A stretch of 34,112 nucleotides of DNA from Actinomycetota bacterium (lineage in GTDB: Bacteria; Actinomycetota; Actinomycetes; S36-B12): the NCBI GenBank assembly GCA_017856385.1, contig JAFMFD010000016.1:1-34112 (forward strand), given 5' to 3'. Below the pieces are notes generated by a model. That model did no database searches. It saw nothing but the letters and a program-made list of their open reading frames with translations, and had not been told where the DNA came from. Positions 7,985 to 16,242 of this stretch are shown one piece after another. The position numbers and the translations under genes are program-made. Within the stretch, counting starts at the first letter, position 1; every line of letters begins with the position of its first letter.

Positions 7985-8584
7985 ATGCCAAAGACCCGTG
8001 CCAGCCGTCCGGCCAACCGGCCTTCGCGCCGTCACGAGATCCTCGAGGCGGCGATCGACCTGCTGGCGGCCCAGCCACCGGACGAGATCGCCGTCTCGGA
8101 CATCGCCGCCCGATGCGGCATGACGCCGGCGGCCTTCTACTACCACTTCGCGAGCAAGGACGAGATCCTCGACGAGATCGTGGGCACCTTCGCCGACCGG
8201 TGGTCGAACGCCGTTCAGGAGGCCCTGGCGGCCGTGCACTCGATCGACGACCTCACCGCCTGCGTCGACAGCGTGCTGACCTGGGTCGAGGAGAACGAGC
8301 AGGTGGCGCGCGTCTACTTCGTGACCTCCGTCGGGGCGACCAGCTCGTGCGAGGCGGTCCGGCGGCGTACCCGCAATGAGCTGGCCCGGCGCGGCGCCCG
8401 GACGTTCCATGAGATCGCGCCTGAGCAGGACCGCATCCGGGTGGCGCTCGCCGGCCTGGGCCTGGTCACGTTGCTCGAGATCGTCGCGCGGAGCCGGCTG
8501 GAGCTCGACCCGAGCTACCGCACCCTCGGCCCGGTGGCCTTCCGGCAGACGTCCGGCCAGCTCGCCCGCGCCCTCATCAGCTGA
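7985..8584 (+). CDS. TetR-family transcriptional regulator
   Basis: 199-residue TetR-type regulator. The helix-turn-helix lies at about residues 36-60 (DEIAVSDIAARCGMTPAAF, then YYHFASKDEILDEI), followed by an all-helical ligand domain. ATG at 7985 is preceded by GGGAGGA at 7968-7974. It is divergent from its paralogue at 7260-7922, with 62 bp between the two starts, so both probably share one operator region. It precedes icmF by 129 bp in the same direction but is probably a separate unit, since icmF has its own leader. Likely targets are the divergent partner, itself and nearby CoA-metabolism genes; the effector is unknown. Confidence 0.88.
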   Translation: MPKTRASRPANRPSRRHEILEAAIDLLAAQPPDEIAVSDIAARCGMTPAAFYYHFASKDEILDEIVGTFADRWSNAVQEALAAVHSIDDLTACVDSVLTWVEENEQVARVYFVTSVGATSSCEAVRRRTRNELARRGARTFHEIAPEQDRIRVALAGLGLVTLLEIVARSRLELDPSYRTLGPVAFRQTSGQLARALIS

Positions 8585-8646
8585 CGGGCCCAGCGTCCAG
8601 AGCGGTCATTTCGGACATTTTCGGCTATCCGTTCTCCGGAAGGATT

Positions 8647-8660
8647 GATATCCTAATATC
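8647..8660. promoter_or_regulatory. Candidate operator in the icmF leader
   Basis: GATAT-CCTA-ATATC is a perfect 5-bp inverted repeat in an AT-rich patch of an otherwise GC-rich 129-bp intergenic region, 54 bp upstream of the icmF GTG; TAATAT (8654-8659) inside it fits a -10 box. The MarR gene downstream of icmF is a natural candidate to bind here. The repeat is seen; the regulator is inferred. Confidence 0.4.
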
Positions 8661-8713
8661 TGTCATCCATTGACACGGGCGATGAGCCGCCCCCGAACCG
8701 CAGGAGAGAGCGC

Positions 8714-11700
8714 GTGCCCGAGGCCCCGCATCACCCCGTCCGGTTCGTCACCGCGGCCAGCCTGTTCGACGGTCACGACGCCTCGATCAACATCATGCGC
8801 CGCATCCTGCAGTCGCAGGGCTGCGAGGTCATCCACCTCGGCCACGACCGCAGCGTCGAGCAGGTCGTCCGCGCGGCACTGCAGGAGGACGCTCAGGGCA
8901 TCGCCGTCTCGTCCTACCAGGGCGGTCACGTCGAGTACTTCAGCTACCTGCGCGAGATGCTTGACGCGCATGGCGCCTCCCACGTGCGCATCTACGGCGG
9001 TGGCGGCGGTGTCATCGTGCCGGACGAGATCGCCCTGCTCGCTGACCGCGGCGTGCGCATCTTCTCCCCCGAGGACGGCCAGCGTCTCGGCCTCGTCGGG
9101 ATGATCGCCTCGATGGTGCAGGAGTGCGACCACGCTCTCGAGGACGCACCCAGCATCGAGGCCGTGCTCGCCGGGCACGACACCGCGCTGGCCCGCGCGA
9201 TCACCCTGCTCGAGGACGGACGCGCACCGGAGGCCCTCCGCACCGAGCTTCTCGCGGCGGCCGCCGCAAGCGGCACACCGGTGCTCGGCATCACCGGCAC
9301 GGGTGGATCGGGCAAGTCCTCGCTCACCGACGAACTGCTGCGCCGCTTCCGCGCCGACCAGGAGGGCAAGCTTCGCATCGCCGTGATTGCGGTGGATCCC
9401 ACGCGTCGCAAGGGCGGCGGCGCACTCCTCGGCGACCGCATCCGGATGAACTCGGTCGACCTCGGCAACGTCTACTTCCGCTCACTCGCCACGCGCCAGC
9501 CGGGTTCGGAGATCCCCGAGAACCTCGCCGACGCGATCGCGGCCTGCCGCTCGACGCACGATCTCGTCATCGTCGAGACGCCCGGAATCGGCCAGGGCGA
9601 TGCCGGCATCGTTCCCTTCTGCGACGTCTCGCTCTACGTGATGACGCCGGAGTTCGGCGCCGCCTCGCAGCTGGAGAAGATCGACATGCTCGACTTCGCC
9701 GACGCGGTTGCGATCAACAAGTTCGAGCGACGCGGGGCTGAGGACGCCCGCCGCGATGTCGCCCGCCAGCTGCTGCGCAACCGCGAGGCCTTCGGCTCAT
9801 CTTGGGAGGACATGCCCGTCTTCGGCACGTCGGCGGCACGCTTCGCCGACGACGGCGTGACGGCGCTCTACCTGTACCTGCGCGGCCTCCTCGTCGACAA
9901 GGGCCTGGAGGTGACGGCGGGAGTGCTCGAGCCGGTCGACACGCGCCAGCCGACCGGGCTGACCACCGTTGTCCCGCCCGCCCGCAGCCGCTACCTCTCC
10001 GACATCGCCGACTCGGTCCGCGGCTACCACCGCGAGACCGGCCAGCAGGCCGAGGTCGCACGCCGTGCCCAGCACCTGCGCACGGCGGCCGCGATGCTCG
10101 CCGCCGCTGGGTCCAGCGCGACCGACGTGGAGGCACTGCTCGCCGCGCAGGAGGCTGAGCTGAGGCCCGAGGTCGCCGCACTCCTCGAGGAGTGGCCCGC
10201 CGTCCGGGAGCAGTACGCGGCCGAGGAGCTCGTCGTCCGCATCCGCGACAAGGACCTGCGCACGCAGCTCTGGCGCACCACCCTCTCGGGCAATCGCGTG
10301 CCACGTGTCGCGCTGCCCCGCACGGAGGACGCCGGTGACCTCGTGCGCTACCTGCGCGAGGAGAACCTTCCCGGTCGCTTCCCCTACACCGCCGGGGTGT
10401 TCCCGTTCAAGCGCGACGGCGAGGCGCCCGCCCGCATGTTCGCGGGCGAGGGCGATCCCTTCCGGACCAACCGACGCTTCCACCTGCTCGCCGAGGGCCA
10501 GCCCGCCACGCGGCTGTCGACGGCGTTCGACTCCGTCACGCTCTATGGCCGCGACCCGAACACGCAGCCCGACGTGTACGGCAAGGTCGGCACGTCCGGC
10601 GTCTCGATCGCGACCCTGGACGACATGAAGGCGCTCTACGCCGGCTTCGACCTGTGCGATCCGACCACATCGGTGTCGATGACGATCAATGGGCCGGCGC
10701 CGACGATCCTCGCGATGTTCATGAACACCGCGATCGATCAGCGCCTCGACGCATTCCGCGAGACCGAGGGGCGCGAGCCCACGCCCGAGGAGGCAGCCGA
10801 CATCCGCGCGTGGGTGCTGTCGAACGTGCGCGGCACCGTGCAGGCGGACATCCTCAAGGAGGACCAGGGCCAGAACACCTGCATCTTCTCCACCGAGTTC
10901 GCACTGCGGTGCATGGGTGACGTCCAGCAGTTCTTCATCGACAACTCTGTGCGCAACTTCTACTCCGTGTCGATCTCCGGCTACCACATCGCCGAGGCCG
11001 GGGCGAACCCCATCTCGCAGCTGGCCTTCACGCTGGCCAATGGCTTCACGTACGTCGAGACCTACCTCGCTCGAGGCATGGACATCGACGACTTCGCCCC
11101 GAACTTCTCCTTCTTCTTCTCCAACGGCATCGATGCGGAGTACACGGTTCTCGGCCGGGTGGCGCGTCGCATCTGGGCGATCGCCATGCGCGAGCGCTAC
11201 GGAGCGAACGACCGCAGCCAGAAGCTCAAGTACCACATCCAGACCTCCGGTCGGTCCCTGCACGCGCAGGAGATGGACTTCAACGACATCCGCACGACCC
11301 TGCAGGCGCTGTGCGCGATCTACGACAACTGCAACTCACTCCACACCAATGCCTTCGATGAGGCGGTGACCACACCGAGTGAGCAGTCGGTACGTCGGGC
11401 CCTTGCGATCCAGATGATCATCGACCAGGAGTGGGGGCTGGCCAAGAACGAGAACCCGCTGCAGGGCTCCTACATCGTCGATGAGCTCACCGACCTGGTC
11501 GAGGAGGCCGTCCTCGCCGAGTTCGACCGCATCTCCGACCGCGGTGGCGTGCTCGGCGCGATGGAGACCGGCTACCAGCGCGGTCGCATCCAGGACGAGT
11601 CGATGCTGTACGAGCAGCGCAAGCACGACGGCACCCTGCCGATCATCGGGGTCAACACCTTCCTGAACCCGCACCCGGATGACGCCGTGCAGCGGCTCGA

Positions 11701-11929
11701 GCTGGCCCGGGCCACCGAGGAGGAGAAGGCCTCCCAGGTCGCACGCCTGGCGGTGTTCCACGAGGAGCACCGTGACGAGGCCGAGGAGGCCATCGCCCGA
11801 CTCAAGGACGTCGCAACTTCGGGAGGCAACACTTTTGCCGCCCTAATGCAGGCCGTCCGAGTATGCTCCCTCGGTCAGGTCACCGCCGCCTTCTTCGAGG
11901 TCGGCGGGCAGTACCGGCGCAATGTCTGA
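8714..11929 (+). CDS. icmF: Fused isobutyryl-CoA mutase IcmF
   Basis: 1071-residue adenosylcobalamin-dependent acyl-CoA mutase with its G-protein chaperone fused inside. Domains in order: N-terminal B12-binding domain with DGHDAS at residues 19-24 (His21 the expected cobalt ligand); MeaI-type GTPase with Walker A GTGGSGKS at 195-202, VDPTRRKGGG, VETPGIGQ and NKFE; linker; then the TIM-barrel substrate domain from about residue 535. In the substrate pocket the residues aligning with methylmalonyl-CoA mutase Tyr and Arg are Phe576 (RMFAGEG) and Gln720 (DQGQNTCIF). That is the isobutyryl-CoA mutase signature, not methylmalonyl-CoA. It interconverts isobutyryl- and n-butyryl-CoA; some family members also convert pivalyl- to isovaleryl-CoA. 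GTG start with AGGAGAGAG upstream. MarR and hydroxyacyl-CoA dehydrogenase genes follow. Confidence 0.97.
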   Translation: MPEAPHHPVRFVTAASLFDGHDASINIMRRILQSQGCEVIHLGHDRSVEQVVRAALQEDAQGIAVSSYQGGHVEYFSYLREMLDAHGASHVRIYGGGGGVIVPDEIALLADRGVRIFSPEDGQRLGLVGMIASMVQECDHALEDAPSIEAVLAGHDTALARAITLLEDGRAPEALRTELLAAAAASGTPVLGITGTGGSGKSSLTDELLRRFRADQEGKLRIAVIAVDPTRRKGGGALLGDRIRMNSVDLGNVYFRSLATRQPGSEIPENLADAIAACRSTHDLVIVETPGIGQGDAGIVPFCDVSLYVMTPEFGAASQLEKIDMLDFADAVAINKFERRGAEDARRDVARQLLRNREAFGSSWEDMPVFGTSAARFADDGVTALYLYLRGLLVDKGLEVTAGVLEPVDTRQPTGLTTVVPPARSRYLSDIADSVRGYHRETGQQAEVARRAQHLRTAAAMLAAAGSSATDVEALLAAQEAELRPEVAALLEEWPAVREQYAAEELVVRIRDKDLRTQLWRTTLSGNRVPRVALPRTEDAGDLVRYLREENLPGRFPYTAGVFPFKRDGEAPARMFAGEGDPFRTNRRFHLLAEGQPATRLSTAFDSVTLYGRDPNTQPDVYGKVGTSGVSIATLDDMKALYAGFDLCDPTTSVSMTINGPAPTILAMFMNTAIDQRLDAFRETEGREPTPEEAADIRAWVLSNVRGTVQADILKEDQGQNTCIFSTEFALRCMGDVQQFFIDNSVRNFYSVSISGYHIAEAGANPISQLAFTLANGFTYVETYLARGMDIDDFAPNFSFFFSNGIDAEYTVLGRVARRIWAIAMRERYGANDRSQKLKYHIQTSGRSLHAQEMDFNDIRTTLQALCAIYDNCNSLHTNAFDEAVTTPSEQSVRRALAIQMIIDQEWGLAKNENPLQGSYIVDELTDLVEEAVLAEFDRISDRGGVLGAMETGYQRGRIQDESMLYEQRKHDGTLPIIGVNTFLNPHPDDAVQRLELARATEEEKASQVARLAVFHEEHRDEAEEAIARLKDVATSGGNTFAALMQAVRVCSLGQVTAAFFEVGGQYRRNV

Positions 11930-11959
11930 CCCGGTCCGCGCTGAGAGGGAGATCCGCTG

Positions 11960-12466
11960 ATGACGATCGGTCGGACGCTGGACTCCGATCCCATCGAGGA
12001 GGCCCGGCGGCAGTGGATCGAGCGGGGCTGGGAGTCGGCGGCCGACGGCATGGCGGCCGTCACCTCGATCGTCCGGGCCCAGCAGATCGTGCTGCAGCGG
12101 ATCGACACCGCCCTGCGGCCGTTCGACCTCACCTTCGCCCGCTACGAGATCCTCACGCTGCTGTCCTTCACCAAGCGCGGCAGCCTGCCGATGACCCGGA
12201 TGGGCGCCCTGCTGCAGGTGCATCCGACGAGCGTGACCAGCGCCGTGGACCGGCTGGAGAGCCAGGGCCTGGTGGAGCGGCTGCCGCACCCCACCGATCG
12301 CCGGGCCGTGCTTGCCTCGATCACCGATACGGGACGGGCCCGGGCGCTGGCCGCCACGGCGGCGCTGAACGGCCAGGTCTTCGAACAGCTCGGCATCACC
12401 GAGCACCAGATCAACCAGCTGCGCACCGTCCTGAGGGCCCTGCGCGCGAATGCCGGGGACTTCTAG
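11960..12466 (+). CDS. MarR-family transcriptional regulator
   Basis: 168-residue winged-helix regulator. The dimerisation helix (about residues 25-55) leads to FARYEILTLLSFTKRG, then the recognition region MTRMGALLQVHPTSVTSAVD and the wing with LVERLPHPTDRRAVLASIT, whose Asp-Arg-Arg is the typical MarR wing motif. It begins 30 bp after icmF behind a GAGGGAG ribosome-binding site, so the two are probably co-transcribed. That arrangement suggests it controls the icmF operon, possibly through the AT-rich inverted repeat at 8647-8660, in response to a CoA ester or free acid. The effector and sign of regulation are inferred only. Confidence 0.9.
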   Translation: MTIGRTLDSDPIEEARRQWIERGWESAADGMAAVTSIVRAQQIVLQRIDTALRPFDLTFARYEILTLLSFTKRGSLPMTRMGALLQVHPTSVTSAVDRLESQGLVERLPHPTDRRAVLASITDTGRARALAATAALNGQVFEQLGITEHQINQLRTVLRALRANAGDF

Positions 12467-12523
12467 CCCGAACCGAGAGCGCGGGGGCACGGCCGCTACG
12501 CGCCGTCACATGAGAGAGAACAG

Positions 12524-13372
12524 ATGATGAATCGCATGGGTGTCGTCGGCTGCGGCGTGATGGGCGCAGGCATCGCCGAGGTGGGCGCCAAGGCGGGCTG
12601 CGACGTCGTCGTCGTGGATGCCTTCCCGGAGGCCCTGGACCGGGCGCGCGAGCGCATGGCCGCGTCACTGGCCAAGGCCGAGGAGAAGGGCAAGCTCTCG
12701 GAGCCCGCGGCGGATATCCTCGCCCGCCTGCGCTGGACCACCGACCTCGCGGCGCTCGCCGACCGCGAGATCGTCACGGAGGTCATCCGTGAGCAGCTCG
12801 ACGACAAGATCTCCCTGATCCACCAGCTCGACGGCATCCTCGCCCCGGACGCGATCATCACCACGAACACCTCGTCCATCCCGATCGCGCAGCTCGCCGC
12901 GGCGAGCGCCCACCCCTCTCGCGTTGTCGGCACGCACTACTTCAACCCGCCGCAGGTCATGCCCCTGGTCGAGGTCATCGCGGCAATCCAGACGTCGCCC
13001 GAGGCGACGGACCGCACCGCCGAGTTCTGCGCCGACGTGCTCGGCAAGAAGGTGATCCGCGCCAAGGACCGCTCCGGTTTCGTCGTCAACGCCCTGCTCG
13101 TGCCCTACCTGCTCGATGCCATCCGCTCACTGGAGAACGGCGTGGCGTCGAAGGAGGACATCGATGTGGGCATGGTGGCCGGCTGCGGCATGCCGATGGG
13201 TCCGCTGACGCTGTGCGACATGATCGGCCTGGACACCATGCTGCTGGTGTCGGAGAGCCTGTACGCCGAGCATCTCGAACTGCGCTTCGCTCCCCCGGCC
13301 CTGCTGAAGCGGCATGTCGAGGCGGGGATGTACGGCCGGAAGTCCGGCCGCGGCTTCTACGACTACTCCTAG
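12524..13372 (+). CDS. 3-hydroxybutyryl-CoA dehydrogenase-type enzyme
   Basis: 282 residues, the usual length for the single-function 3-hydroxyacyl-CoA dehydrogenase family (Hbd/PaaH/FadB2). NAD-binding GCGVMGAG at residues 9-16, ITTNTSS near 110, and the catalytic histidine region VVGTHYFNPPQVMPLVEV. The C-terminal dimerisation domain has MPMGPLTLCDMIGLDT and ends in KSGRGFYDYS, both hallmarks of the family. ATG at 12524 is followed directly by another ATG and either could be used. It would oxidise a 3-hydroxyacyl-CoA to the 3-ketoacyl-CoA. It lies 57 bp after the MarR gene and is probably the last gene of the icmF operon, which ends in a long hairpin. Confidence 0.93.
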   Translation: MMNRMGVVGCGVMGAGIAEVGAKAGCDVVVVDAFPEALDRARERMAASLAKAEEKGKLSEPAADILARLRWTTDLAALADREIVTEVIREQLDDKISLIHQLDGILAPDAIITTNTSSIPIAQLAAASAHPSRVVGTHYFNPPQVMPLVEVIAAIQTSPEATDRTAEFCADVLGKKVIRAKDRSGFVVNALLVPYLLDAIRSLENGVASKEDIDVGMVAGCGMPMGPLTLCDMIGLDTMLLVSESLYAEHLELRFAPPALLKRHVEAGMYGRKSGRGFYDYS

Positions 13373-13413
13373 CCCCCGCCGCACCCGCACCCGCACCCCC
13401 GCGCCCCCGCGCC

Positions 13414-13475
13414 CGCGAGTGGGCGGTTAGCGGGCCGAAACCTCGGGTTTTCGGCCCGCTAACCGCCCACTCGCG
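13414..13475. terminator. 27-bp perfect-stem hairpin between convergent genes
   Basis: Positions 13414-13440 and 13449-13475 are perfect reverse complements, enclosing an 8-nt loop (CCTCGGGT). It lies between the stops of the hydroxyacyl-CoA dehydrogenase (13372) and the leftward hydrolase (13491), so it can terminate both strands. A C-rich low-complexity run (13375-13413) precedes it. No T-tract follows. The stem is far longer than a usual intrinsic terminator. Confidence 0.75.
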
Positions 13476-13490
13476 AGAAGGAGGAGGGGG

Positions 13491-14522
13491 TCAGACGAGG
13501 CCGAGGGAGCCGTACGGGCAGGGGCCGAACGCCCGCTCCACCTGCTCGTCGGTCACGGCGTCGAAGGTCGCAGGCTCCCAGTGCGGATCCCTGTCCTTGT
13601 CGATGATCAGGGCACGGACCCCCTCGATCCCGTCATGGCCGTACATCAGCGCGCATGAGATGCCGAACTCCATCTCCAGCGCATGCTCCAGGGACTCCAG
13701 TGCGCGCGCCCGGCGGATCGCGGCAAGGCTGACGGTGACGGCGATGGGGGACTTCGATCGGATCAGGCCGGCGGTCTCACGGGCCTGCTCCACCGCGCTC
13801 CCGTCGAGTGCGCCGAGGATCTCCTCGACGGTGTCGAATCGGAAGCACTCGTCGATCCAGCCCTGCTCTCGCTGCAGCGGCGACTCCGGCGCCCGGACGG
13901 TGAGCTCGCGCAGCAGGGAGTCCAGCGGCTCCCGCGGGAGCCTGCCCTCGAACGCCGCGATGTTCGCGGACGGCAGGAGCAGGTCGGCGAGGCCGAGATG
14001 GATCGCGTCTGCGGCCCCGAAGGTCACCCCCGTCATCGCCAGGTAGGTGCCCAGCTCCCCCGGGGCCTGGGCCAGCAGCCACGTCGCACCGACATCGGGG
14101 CAGATGCCGATCGTGACCTCGGGCATCGCCAGCTTCGCCCGCTCGGTCACCAGGCGGACGCTCCCGTGAGCGCTGACACCGATACCACCACCCATGACGA
14201 GGCCGTCCATGATCGCGATGTAGGGCTTCGTGAACTGATGGATCTGCGCGTTCATCCGGTACTCGGCTCGGAAGAACTCCGCGGTCGAGTCATGGCGGGC
14301 GACCGCCCCCGTGTGCATGGCACGCACATCGCCGCCCGCGCACAGGCCGTGCTCCCCCGCACCGCGGATGAGCACGGCATGGATGTCTGGACGGTCCTGC
14401 CACTCATCAAGGTGCTCGCTGATCGCGAGCACCATCGCCGCGGTAAGGGCATTGCGGGCCCTCGGGCGGTTCAGCGTGATGAACCCGACGCCCGCCCGGA
14501 CCTCGAAGGCGACCTCATGCAT
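13491..14522 (-). CDS. 3-hydroxyisobutyryl-CoA hydrolase-type crotonase
   Basis: 343-residue crotonase-fold enzyme whose motifs match 3-hydroxyisobutyryl-CoA hydrolase (HIBCH) more than enoyl-CoA hydratase: NRPRARNALT, GEHGLCAGGDVRAM (oxyanion hole), MDGLVMGGGIGVS, MPEVTIGICPDVGATW, and the C-terminal HDGIEGVRALIIDKDRDPHW. The reaction would release 3-hydroxyisobutyrate from its CoA ester, the valine/isobutyryl-CoA branch. The start is ATG at 14522, which overlaps the stop of the upstream SDR by one base (TGATG). A longer reading frame runs upstream but lacks family similarity. Paired with icmF on the opposite strand it would drain isobutyryl-CoA. It is last in a leftward SDR-SDR-hydrolase operon. 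Confidence 0.87.
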   Translation of the reverse strand: MHEVAFEVRAGVGFITLNRPRARNALTAAMVLAISEHLDEWQDRPDIHAVLIRGAGEHGLCAGGDVRAMHTGAVARHDSTAEFFRAEYRMNAQIHQFTKPYIAIMDGLVMGGGIGVSAHGSVRLVTERAKLAMPEVTIGICPDVGATWLLAQAPGELGTYLAMTGVTFGAADAIHLGLADLLLPSANIAAFEGRLPREPLDSLLRELTVRAPESPLQREQGWIDECFRFDTVEEILGALDGSAVEQARETAGLIRSKSPIAVTVSLAAIRRARALESLEHALEMEFGISCALMYGHDGIEGVRALIIDKDRDPHWEPATFDAVTDEQVERAFGPCPYGSLGLV

Positions 14523-15310
14523 CAGCGCGACAGGTAGCCACCGTCGACCGCAAGGGCGTGGCCGATGGTGAAGCCGGCCGCCCCTGAGCACAGCCACAGG
14601 GCCGCCGCGGCGATCTCATCGACCGTGCCGAAGCGTCCGATCAGCGACAGTCGGCTGGCCACCTCCTGCGGATCCCGACCGCGCTTCTCCATGGCCCCGC
14701 GCAGCATCGGGGTGTCGATCGACCCGGGGCAGATCGCGTTGATGCGGATACCGCGGGGGGCGTAGTCGACGGCCGCGGACTTGGTGACGCCCAGCACGCC
14801 GAACTTGCTGGCCGTGTAGGCCGACTGATGGGCCTGCGGGCGGTAGGAGTTGGTGGAGGCGATGTTGACGATCGCGGCGCCTTCACGATCGGTCGCGAGC
14901 ATCGCGTTGATCTCGTGCTTCATGCACAGGAAAACGCTCTTGAGGTTGACCGCGATCATGCGGTCCCAGTCGCTCTCGGCGAGGTCGGCGAGGTAGTCGA
15001 CCTCGAACTCGATGGCCGCGGCATTGACGGCGAAGTCCAGACCACCGTACGAGGTGACGGCGAGGTCGACCATGGCGCGCACGTCGGCGTCCTGGGAGAC
15101 GTCCGTGCGGATGAACTGGGCCTCACCGCCGGCCGCTGTGATGAGGTCGACCGTCTCCTGGCCGCCGGCCTCCGCGACATCACTGACGATGACGCGGCTG
15201 CCGGCGGCCGAGAAGGCCAGCGCGATGGCCCGACCCATCCCCCCTGCCCCACCTGTGACGATCGCCGAGCGACCGTGGAACCACTGATCGAGGTCTCCCA
15301 GGTGGGACAA
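14522..15310 (-). CDS. SDR-family oxidoreductase
   Basis: 262-residue classical SDR. TGGAGGMG glycine loop near residues 19-26, NAAA in place of NNAG, IVNIASTNS, and the catalytic YTASK. It ends in a canonical GHALAVDGGYLSR. The start appears to be TTG at 15310: a GGAAGGA ribosome-binding site sits the right distance upstream and no ATG or GTG is better placed. It is translationally coupled to the HIBCH-type hydrolase and lies 41 bp after another SDR. A 3-hydroxyisobutyrate dehydrogenase role would fit the neighbour, but that enzyme normally belongs to a different family, so the substrate stays open. Confidence 0.9.
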   Translation of the reverse strand: MSHLGDLDQWFHGRSAIVTGGAGGMGRAIALAFSAAGSRVIVSDVAEAGGQETVDLITAAGGEAQFIRTDVSQDADVRAMVDLAVTSYGGLDFAVNAAAIEFEVDYLADLAESDWDRMIAVNLKSVFLCMKHEINAMLATDREGAAIVNIASTNSYRPQAHQSAYTASKFGVLGVTKSAAVDYAPRGIRINAICPGSIDTPMLRGAMEKRGRDPQEVASRLSLIGRFGTVDEIAAAALWLCSGAAGFTIGHALAVDGGYLSR

Positions 15311-15351
15311 CGGGTTCCTTCCGTGGAGGGGAATCGGTCAGCGCGGTGCTG

Positions 15352-16134
15352 CTAGTACGGCGAGGCGCCGCCATCGATGTTGATGGTCGTGCCGGTGATG
15401 CCCGCGCCCGCATCGGAGGCGAGCAGCACGCATGCCGCGCCGACCTCCTCGGCCGTGTTCGGACGCTGGATGCAGGTCACGCTGTACATGACAGCTGCCA
15501 GTGCGTCGAGATCCGGCAGGCCCATGGCCTCGACCGTCGCCGGCCCGGTCTCGTAGAACATGTCGGTCGGGACGAAGCCGGGGCAGACCGCGTTGGCGGT
15601 GATGCCCGAGGTGCCGACCTCCTTGGCGAGCGCCTTGCAGAAGCCGATGATCGCGTGCTTGTTGGTGATGTAACCCGGCACGGCCATCGTCGTGATCTTG
15701 CCGTACATCGAGCTCATGCCGATGATGCGGCCGAACTGCTGCGGGATCATGTACTTCAGCGCGCGACGTGCCATCCAGAACGTCTGGTTGATGTTGAAGT
15801 CGAGCTCGTACTGCCACTCCTCGTCGCTCATCATCGCGACCGGGGCGGTGTTGGCCACGCCACCGGCGTTCGGCACGACGATGTCGACGCGGCCGAACCG
15901 CTCGACGGTGCCGTCGACGAGGGCCTCGACGTCGGCCTGCTTGGCCGCGTTTGCCGCGATGAAGTGCAGGCGGTCACCGCCGCCCATCTCCTCGATGGCC
16001 TTCTGGCCCTTCTCGGGGTTGCGTCCGCTGAGGACGACGCTGGCGCCCTCCCTGTGGAAGGCCTCGGCGATGCCGCGGCCGATGCTGCGGGTGCTCGCGG
16101 TGATGACCGCGACCCTGCCGTCCAACTGGCCCAT
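15352..16134 (-). CDS. SDR-family oxidoreductase
   Basis: 260-residue classical SDR starting at ATG 16134, chosen because AAGGAG stands six bases upstream; a frame extending to 16170 adds 12 residues without support. The glycine loop is altered: TASTRSIGRG, with Ala and Ser where the family has TGxxxGIG. PNAGG, GMSSMYGK and GYITNKHA (YxxxK) follow, and the end ITGTTINIDGGASPY is standard. It is the first gene of an operon with the next SDR and the HIBCH-type hydrolase. The altered cofactor loop is seen in various ketoreductases and does not imply loss of function. Substrate unknown. Confidence 0.9.
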   Translation of the reverse strand: MGQLDGRVAVITASTRSIGRGIAEAFHREGASVVLSGRNPEKGQKAIEEMGGGDRLHFIAANAAKQADVEALVDGTVERFGRVDIVVPNAGGVANTAPVAMMSDEEWQYELDFNINQTFWMARRALKYMIPQQFGRIIGMSSMYGKITTMAVPGYITNKHAIIGFCKALAKEVGTSGITANAVCPGFVPTDMFYETGPATVEAMGLPDLDALAAVMYSVTCIQRPNTAEEVGAACVLLASDAGAGITGTTINIDGGASPY

Positions 16135-16242
16135 GGAGTGCTCCTTGTGCGTCAGGCCCGGCGTGGTCACCGGGCGTGAGTCCCGAGAGTAGTAGGACTT
16201 CCTCGAAACCGCCCGGGATTGCCGGAACCGCCCGAGACGGGG

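Noticed and set aside
8714-11929. Methylmalonyl-CoA mutase
   Set aside because: The fused G-protein order and the Phe576/Gln720 signature are those of IcmF.
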